From the NCBI GenBank assembly GCA_017520105.1, contig JAFWRL010000002.1, positions 1-49,431 of the forward strand: a stretch of DNA of 49,431 bases, read 5' to 3'. Below the pieces are notes generated by a model. It was given only the letters and a program-made list of their open reading frames with translations, was not told the DNA's origin and did not search any database. Of the stretch, positions 44,422 through 49,431 are shown one piece after another. The DNA comes from Fibrobacter sp. (GTDB taxonomy: Bacteria; Fibrobacterota; Fibrobacteria; Fibrobacterales; Fibrobacteraceae). Both the position numbers and the translations under genes were made by a program. The first letter of the stretch is position 1. Every line of letters starts with the position of its first letter.

Positions 44422-44837
44422 AATAACTCCGTTAATTAATTCTTTTAACCCGTGGTTCTCAAAATTTACTTAAAAATGGGCATTTTTTTTCCATTCTTAT
44501 GTAAATAATGGACTAACAAAAATCTTACCGTCCTTTTTCACAAAAGGATTTGGGCGTATTTCACCCATTTTTGCATCCACAGGTTTTAAAAACCCTCGCT
44601 AAAAATAATAAAAGTACATTTTTCGTTCCTGAAAAAAATATTTTCATGTTGGTTACGATAACAACGCATTGTAAAAACCGCAACATTTGTTTATTTTCGG
44701 AAACATATTAGACGAAAGAACGGGACATCGCCCCTACAGACGAGAGACGAAAGAGGTATTCCATGACAAAAAAGTCCTCGCGGAGCGAAGACTTTCGGTT
44801 TGGAGCTTTTTCTGTTTTATGATTTTTACAATTCGAT
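44422..44837. other. AT-rich intergenic region, probable operon promoter
   Basis: This gap lies upstream of the DUF4956 operon and downstream of the InlB-repeat gene. It is AT-rich with runs such as GGGCATTTTTTTTCC (about 44478) and no convincing gene. A GACGAAAGA / GACGAGAGACGAAAG repeat (about 44713-44753) resembles short direct repeats. The terminator of the InlB-repeat gene is at 44768-44796. Confidence 0.5.
44768..44796 (-). terminator. Rho-independent terminator after the InlB-repeat gene
   Basis: AAAGTC-C-TCGC and GCGA-A-GACTTT pair around GGA with one mismatch and are followed on the minus strand by seven T residues. The stem resembles the terminator at 47467-47494. Confidence 0.8.
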
Positions 44838-47375
44838 TTATCGGATAGAAACAGCCCTAATTTCATTCCCGTAACGGACTAAGAACCTTCCTGCACTGGG
44901 AAAATCGATATTCATCGAAGATTCCGTTTGCAGACGACGAAGGATTCTCCCTTGAACATCCATCACGAGGAGTGATTTACCCGGCACAAGCCCGGACATG
45001 ACGACAACGTTTCCACTTACGGCAATACGCCAAGCGCTTTTCGGTGATATTTTCGGAAGAGCAATCTTATTATTAACGACCGATGCAATAACCAGATGCT
45101 CTACAAAGCCATCACAATACGAGTCGTTTATTTCAACATTAAAGATTTTTGCATCCTTTTGAACAGATTTAAACAGTCCCCCATATTTGTACGCATCATA
45201 CGTTTCATACCCATCACCGGACTTTAGGTACAAACCAGAAATGGAATGTTCATTCCCCAGAAATTTTCCTTCAAAATACACTATCGGTCTCCAAACAAAA
45301 TAACTATTTGTATCAAGATTCAGTTTAGAATCCTTTATCATATTTTCATTGACAACAATATCGTTCTGAAGAGACGCACACAATTTTCTGTCAGCAGATT
45401 TTTCAATCCAATACAATTCCTCTTTTGAGGTAACTAGATAACACCCCGTTGAATCTTTTAATGGTTCTTGCGGAACAGGAATCCACTGTGCATAATAATC
45501 TCTATTAGTAGGCGGTTCCGGCCAAGTCGGATTCCCCCATTCATAAGGTTTTTCTACCCGCCAAGACAAAAATACGGCACCCTCACGAGTTGGATCTTTT
45601 ACTTTTGGGCTTTCGAGAACCGTATAAGTTGTCGGGTTATCGGGATGATTTACACCACCAACTAGGTGATACGTAATCGTATATACGACAGGTTTCCACT
45701 TGACATACACCGTAATATCCTCGGTATTATCTTCAGGAATTTCTTTAATTTCTTTCGTGAAGAGAGAATCCACATACCAGCCGTCAAAAGTATATCCATC
45801 AGAATACGCCTTTTCTAAAACAAACGCCGATGAATCCGTTGACCATTCAATTTCACACGAACCATAACAGTATTGTTTGTCATAAGAGCCACGATACACA
45901 CCCATTTCTAAAGTGATAATAAAACGGCTTTTCCATTTTGCATACAAGATTCTTTCATCGAGATTTCTTGTATCTATGGAATCCACTTTATTTGTAAAGG
46001 CGCTATCCAAAAACCAACCTTCAAACACATCGTTCGCCTTATGCGGTTCACTTAAAGCGATCGGCTTGTCGCCAACCGTAAAATAACGAGGATTCTTTTC
46101 ATTGTTCTCGCCGCCATTCAAAACATAACGAATTTCGACTTTTACCCCATCGAAAACGGGATGCGGATCCGTACCGATTTTTTGAGTCCATCGCAAATCG
46201 TCATTCTTAGACAAAATATTCAACGCCGTTCCATCAGCAAATTGTTCTTTGCTTAGCGAAGTCGCTTTTGAAACAGAAGTATCCTTGGAATCCATGCACA
46301 GGGCGTTTTCTATCACAAAAGCAGAATCACCCGCAGAGCAAACAGGTTCCTTTACAGCAACGATGCAGTCCGATTTCAAGCCCTGCAGTTTTCCGAGAAA
46401 AAAGACATTATTCAAAACAGCTTGATTCATGCTAGCAGCGATTCCACCAACAGTTCCACCTTCGACAATGCCTAAACTATAAGCGTTCTCAATCGAAGAC
46501 GCATTGGAGCGTTTTCTATCCAGAACATGAACATAGTCCGCCGATATTGCCGGAGCAGTCAAAAGACAATTTTCACTTATAACTTCTTTTCCAACCAAGC
46601 CCCCTGCATATTGAGTTCCATGAACAGACGCTTCAGAATAAACATTATATATCCAAGTTTCCCAATCAACCGTTCCGACTAAGCCGCCAGCCGTATTCGC
46701 AGAAAAATAGGAGTCTTTGATTCCCAAATTTCTCACGACACTTCTGCGTTCCAAAAAATCAAACAAGCCCCCTTCGCCTCTCAAGCCCGATATTGAAAAA
46801 CCATTGCCATCAAACGTTCCAAAGAAGTTCAAACTCGGCCACCACACATAATCATCTAAAGATAGATTCCCTTCTGCATCCAAAAGGTTCTTGTTCACAA
46901 CAATGTCATTTTGGAGAGAGACACACGCGGGATCAACGATAGAATACCGGCCATCAACATAAAAAACATCTCTAAGTCCATAAAGTTCCTCGGCAGAGTG
47001 GATTAAATAACAGCCACGTTCATCTATTTGCGGCGTTTTGGGAACAAGTCCCCATCTTGCCGAGACCGTAAAGTCACCGAGAATATGAGAAATATATGAT
47101 TCCGGATCCCCTTTAAAAGAACTCTCAAAATTCCAATTCGGGCTAACAGTGCATGCACTAGCAGACTCGATATACCATCCCAAAAAAGCATAGCCTTCAC
47201 GTGTAGCAGGCTTTAATTCGATTTTTTTAGTGATTTCATTGCCATAGCTTGTTGGATTATCCGGATGATTCGTTCCACCATTCAATATGTACGTGATGGT
47301 TCTAGCATCAGCAAAAGAGGTCACCAATACCAAACAAATAAACAGCACCCAAATTCTACGGAAGCGGCACAACAT
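44838..47375 (-). CDS. Secreted InlB-repeat protein with type IX-like sorting tail
   Basis: An 845-residue surface or secreted protein. The signal peptide (IWVLFICLVLVTSFADA) is followed by four InlB B-type repeats: ITYILNGGTNHPDNPT with FLGWYIES, IRYVLNGGENNEKNP with FEGWFLDS, a divergent third with YTFDGWYVDS, and YTITYHLVGGVNHPDNP. Two larger blocks between them contain GLUG-like motifs (GTFDGNGFSISGL, GGLVGTVDWETWIYNVY) and matching YLxxSxEELY phrases. The last 75 residues (WRIAVSGNVVVMSGL, VMDVQGRILRRLQ, FLVRYGNEIRAVSIR) look like a type IX C-terminal sorting domain. AAGGAG lies seven bases before the ATG. Role unknown, probably adhesive. Confidence 0.85.
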   Translation of the reverse strand: MLCRFRRIWVLFICLVLVTSFADARTITYILNGGTNHPDNPTSYGNEITKKIELKPATREGYAFLGWYIESASACTVSPNWNFESSFKGDPESYISHILGDFTVSARWGLVPKTPQIDERGCYLIHSAEELYGLRDVFYVDGRYSIVDPACVSLQNDIVVNKNLLDAEGNLSLDDYVWWPSLNFFGTFDGNGFSISGLRGEGGLFDFLERRSVVRNLGIKDSYFSANTAGGLVGTVDWETWIYNVYSEASVHGTQYAGGLVGKEVISENCLLTAPAISADYVHVLDRKRSNASSIENAYSLGIVEGGTVGGIAASMNQAVLNNVFFLGKLQGLKSDCIVAVKEPVCSAGDSAFVIENALCMDSKDTSVSKATSLSKEQFADGTALNILSKNDDLRWTQKIGTDPHPVFDGVKVEIRYVLNGGENNEKNPRYFTVGDKPIALSEPHKANDVFEGWFLDSAFTNKVDSIDTRNLDERILYAKWKSRFIITLEMGVYRGSYDKQYCYGSCEIEWSTDSSAFVLEKAYSDGYTFDGWYVDSLFTKEIKEIPEDNTEDITVYVKWKPVVYTITYHLVGGVNHPDNPTTYTVLESPKVKDPTREGAVFLSWRVEKPYEWGNPTWPEPPTNRDYYAQWIPVPQEPLKDSTGCYLVTSKEELYWIEKSADRKLCASLQNDIVVNENMIKDSKLNLDTNSYFVWRPIVYFEGKFLGNEHSISGLYLKSGDGYETYDAYKYGGLFKSVQKDAKIFNVEINDSYCDGFVEHLVIASVVNNKIALPKISPKSAWRIAVSGNVVVMSGLVPGKSLLVMDVQGRILRRLQTESSMNIDFPSAGRFLVRYGNEIRAVSIR

Positions 47376-47466
47376 AAAGACACTCCTTCATTTTAATAAT
47401 ATACACAAATAAACATGCGAAAAATTTAAGTGCAATTTTTTTTACATGCAATGTAACTAGGAATAC

Positions 47467-47494
47467 GAAAAAGTCCCCGCAGACGCGAGGACTT
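47467..47494 (-). terminator. Rho-independent terminator after the GH127-like gene
   Basis: AAGTCC-C-CGC and GCG-A-GGACTT pair around AGAC; on the minus strand five T residues follow. It lies 27 bp past the stop codon of the GH127-like gene. Confidence 0.8.
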
Positions 47495-47520
47495 GTTGGA
47501 GAGGAGTGTACTATTTGGTT

Positions 47521-49431
47521 TTAAAGTCCGTTTTTATTGAACAACGTGTAGCCGCGCACGAGGCCGTCCTGGAAGAGTCGCACGATGTAGTTGCCATTCT
47601 TGAGGCCTGCGATATCGACGTCAAAACTGTTTGTGCCTGCGGGGAGCATTTGCGAGAGTTTCAGGCGCCCATCCATTGAATAAATTTTTACGTTCATCGT
47701 TCGGGCAAGTGCAGCGTCCGATTCGATTTGGAGCATCTGCGAATTGGCACGCACGCGGAATCCCTGGTTCACTTTGGCGACCGGCGCAATGTCCGTCGGC
47801 GGGTCAACAACGACCGGCTTCGGCTTGTTGCGGAGGAGGCGTATGCTGTAGATGCCGCCCACCATTCCAGAAGTTGCCGAGAACGCGATACGCACCACCT
47901 TCTTGCCCTTGACCATCTTGTCCGGGATGGGGTACGTCACGTTCACGAACTCGTCCTTTTTCCAGCGGTCCGAAATCGTCTCGGTCGTAAGCTTTTCGCC
48001 GTCAATGGAGATGTCGAATATACGCGTGCAGCCTTCGTTGCCCCAGTAACGCACCATGAGGCTCAAGGAATCTTCGCTGTTCGTCTCGAATTCGTAGCTG
48101 ATGAGGCCGCCATCGCCGCCGGAGCACTTGCCAGCGTCGCGGTAGAATTCGCCATTCGCCGTGCCCTTGGTGGAATTTTTCTCTTCCATCTTGTGATCGA
48201 CTTCCGGCTGCTGCTCGCCTGTGGCAACCTTATCGACGGTCTTTTCGTCAAGTGCCAAAGCTTCTTTCTGTTCCTTTTCCAAGCGGTCGAGAATCGTCGG
48301 GTCCGTAAGCACCATCCAGTACATCATGTAACGAGCATCGTGAACTTCGTAGAACGGCTCCAGAAGCAGGCTCGCGTCCTTTTGCTTCGCAAAGAGGTAA
48401 GGCGCCTTGAAGTGCAGCGGTTCGCCCTTCACCGGTTCCACTTTCGAAGGAATATCTTCTTTTTTACTTGCTAGCATCGGCGCCTGATCCAACGATTCCA
48501 ACGCTCCGGATGCGATATGGCTCCAGCGACCGTCATCGGCGACAAGGCCGTTCAAGTTAGCTGTTCCCGTCTTTGCAGAAAGCACAATCGGACCATGCAA
48601 AAGCGCCACATAATCGGTCACGCCCGGCAAATCTTCGACATGCGTGTACATCGGGTAAAGTACCTCGACGACATCGCCCGACTTCCAGGACTTTCCGGCA
48701 GAAACATAGCTCGACGGAGTAGATTTTTTCACGACGGTATCGCCATTGACGATGACCTTGAATTCGCCTTCCTTGACCCAGTACGGATGGCGAATCTGCA
48801 TGTCAAACTCGCCGCTACCCGTAATCGTGAACTTGGAGGATTCCCCCTTCGGGAAGGCTGTCTCCTGCTTGATTTTTACGCTCTTGTCTTTCCAGTTCAG
48901 CATGGAGGCCACAAAGAGGTTCACATAGAGAGCATCCTTGTCTTTCGTATAAATAAACTGGTTGTACTTGGCCGGATTTTCCATGCCCGAACCCACGCAG
49001 CACCACATACCCGCATTGACCTTGGAATACACGCGGTAATGGCGCGGACGCGCCGGAGTGAAGTAGACATAGCCGCCATGCGTTGGGTGGATGGTTGAAA
49101 GGATATGGTTGAAAAGGGCGCGTTCGTAGAAGTCGGTGTAATGCGCATCGTGCTTGATGTTGAACAGACGTTCCGTCAACTTGAGCATGTTGTACGTATT
49201 ACAGGATTCTGGCCCTTCACGTTCTTCGATGAACTTTTTGTGATTGTCGAGTGATGGGAAATGTTCCGAAATGCTATTTCCGCCAATTGCAATACTGCGC
49301 TTGTTCACGACAGTCTGCCAGAAGAAATCGGAGCCTTTCTTGTACTTTTCATCGCCAGAGAGTTCCGCAATTCGCGCAAAGCCAACGACCTTCGGCACCT
49401 GCGTATTCGCATGGACGTTCGTCAAGTTGTC
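47521..49431 (-). CDS. GH127-like beta-L-arabinofuranosidase with type IX-like tail (5' end beyond window)
   Basis: GH127 (DUF1680) enzymes remove beta-L-arabinofuranose from plant glycans. The frame is open to the right edge, so the start is missing; a TTG at 49425 only mimics a start. Visible motifs are HANTQVPKVVGFARI, AIGGNSISEHF, GPESCNTYNMLKLTERLF and WCCVGSGMENPAKY. The Glu-x-Cys and Cys-Cys pairs match the zinc site and catalytic cysteine of GH127. A DUF4986-like C-terminal domain follows (EFYRDAGKCSGGDGGLISYEF). The tail (VKIYSMDGRLKLSQML, GLKNGNYIVRLFQDGLVRGYT) is a typical type IX sorting domain. The protein should therefore be secreted or surface-bound and degrade hemicellulose or pectin side chains. 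Confidence 0.88.
   Translation of the reverse strand, partial: DNLTNVHANTQVPKVVGFARIAELSGDEKYKKGSDFFWQTVVNKRSIAIGGNSISEHFPSLDNHKKFIEEREGPESCNTYNMLKLTERLFNIKHDAHYTDFYERALFNHILSTIHPTHGGYVYFTPARPRHYRVYSKVNAGMWCCVGSGMENPAKYNQFIYTKDKDALYVNLFVASMLNWKDKSVKIKQETAFPKGESSKFTITGSGEFDMQIRHPYWVKEGEFKVIVNGDTVVKKSTPSSYVSAGKSWKSGDVVEVLYPMYTHVEDLPGVTDYVALLHGPIVLSAKTGTANLNGLVADDGRWSHIASGALESLDQAPMLASKKEDIPSKVEPVKGEPLHFKAPYLFAKQKDASLLLEPFYEVHDARYMMYWMVLTDPTILDRLEKEQKEALALDEKTVDKVATGEQQPEVDHKMEEKNSTKGTANGEFYRDAGKCSGGDGGLISYEFETNSEDSLSLMVRYWGNEGCTRIFDISIDGEKLTTETISDRWKKDEFVNVTYPIPDKMVKGKKVVRIAFSATSGMVGGIYSIRLLRNKPKPVVVDPPTDIAPVAKVNQGFRVRANSQMLQIESDAALARTMNVKIYSMDGRLKLSQMLPAGTNSFDVDIAGLKNGNYIVRLFQDGLVRGYTLFNKNGL

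Noticed and set aside
44763..44822. Possible 19-residue peptide frame (MTKKSSRSEDF...)
   Set aside because: The frame is made largely from the terminator hairpin of the InlB-repeat gene.

Overview
The window looks like chromosome of a Fibrobacter-type bacterium (phylum Fibrobacterota). This is inferred from several traits seen together: a very large SprA-type outer-membrane protein, secreted proteins ending in type IX-like C-terminal sorting domains, Ser/Ala-rich linkers after lipoprotein and secretion signals, a GH127-like secreted arabinofuranosidase, GH13 and GH77 maltodextrin enzymes, and many short hairpin repeats between genes. No rRNA, tRNA, CRISPR array or intact insertion sequence was seen.

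Left part (1-11.3 kb): SecF (cut by the window edge) and SecD, which look like one SecDF chain split by a one-base frameshift; a GH13 alpha-amylase/neopullulanase-like enzyme and MalQ; a 20-residue peptide gene with a strong ribosome binding site and its own terminator; BatD and BatE; two small exported proteins; and MnmA.

Middle (11.4-33.2 kb): sprA (2432 codons); a solitary AIPR-family protein; a cytoplasmic leucine-rich-repeat protein; two tandem S41 lipoprotein proteases; an M23 endopeptidase; an FKBP prolyl isomerase; glmS; a 54-residue small protein opposite the 5' edge of a truncated ORF6N gene; scpA with a C-terminal extension of about 380 residues; and a zinc peptidase.

Right part (33.3-49.4 kb): a TolC/HlyD/two-permease export operon with no ATPase gene in the window. 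Upstream of it on the same strand lies a tight operon encoding DUF4956, HlyD, a TolC-like protein, a VTC (polyphosphate-polymerase-like) protein and a frameshifted lamin-tail-domain lipoprotein. Then come a secreted InlB-repeat protein and the GH127-like enzyme, both with type IX-like tails.

The strongest candidate for an undescribed system is the VTC/DUF4956 operon (38.6-44.4 kb). It places a putative polymer-making enzyme beside a periplasmic adaptor and an outer-membrane channel, but contains no recognisable transporter except DUF4956. That suggests synthesis and trans-envelope export of polyphosphate or a related anionic polymer; this is inference. The second theme is type IX secretion: SprA as translocon and two cargo-like proteins in the same window.
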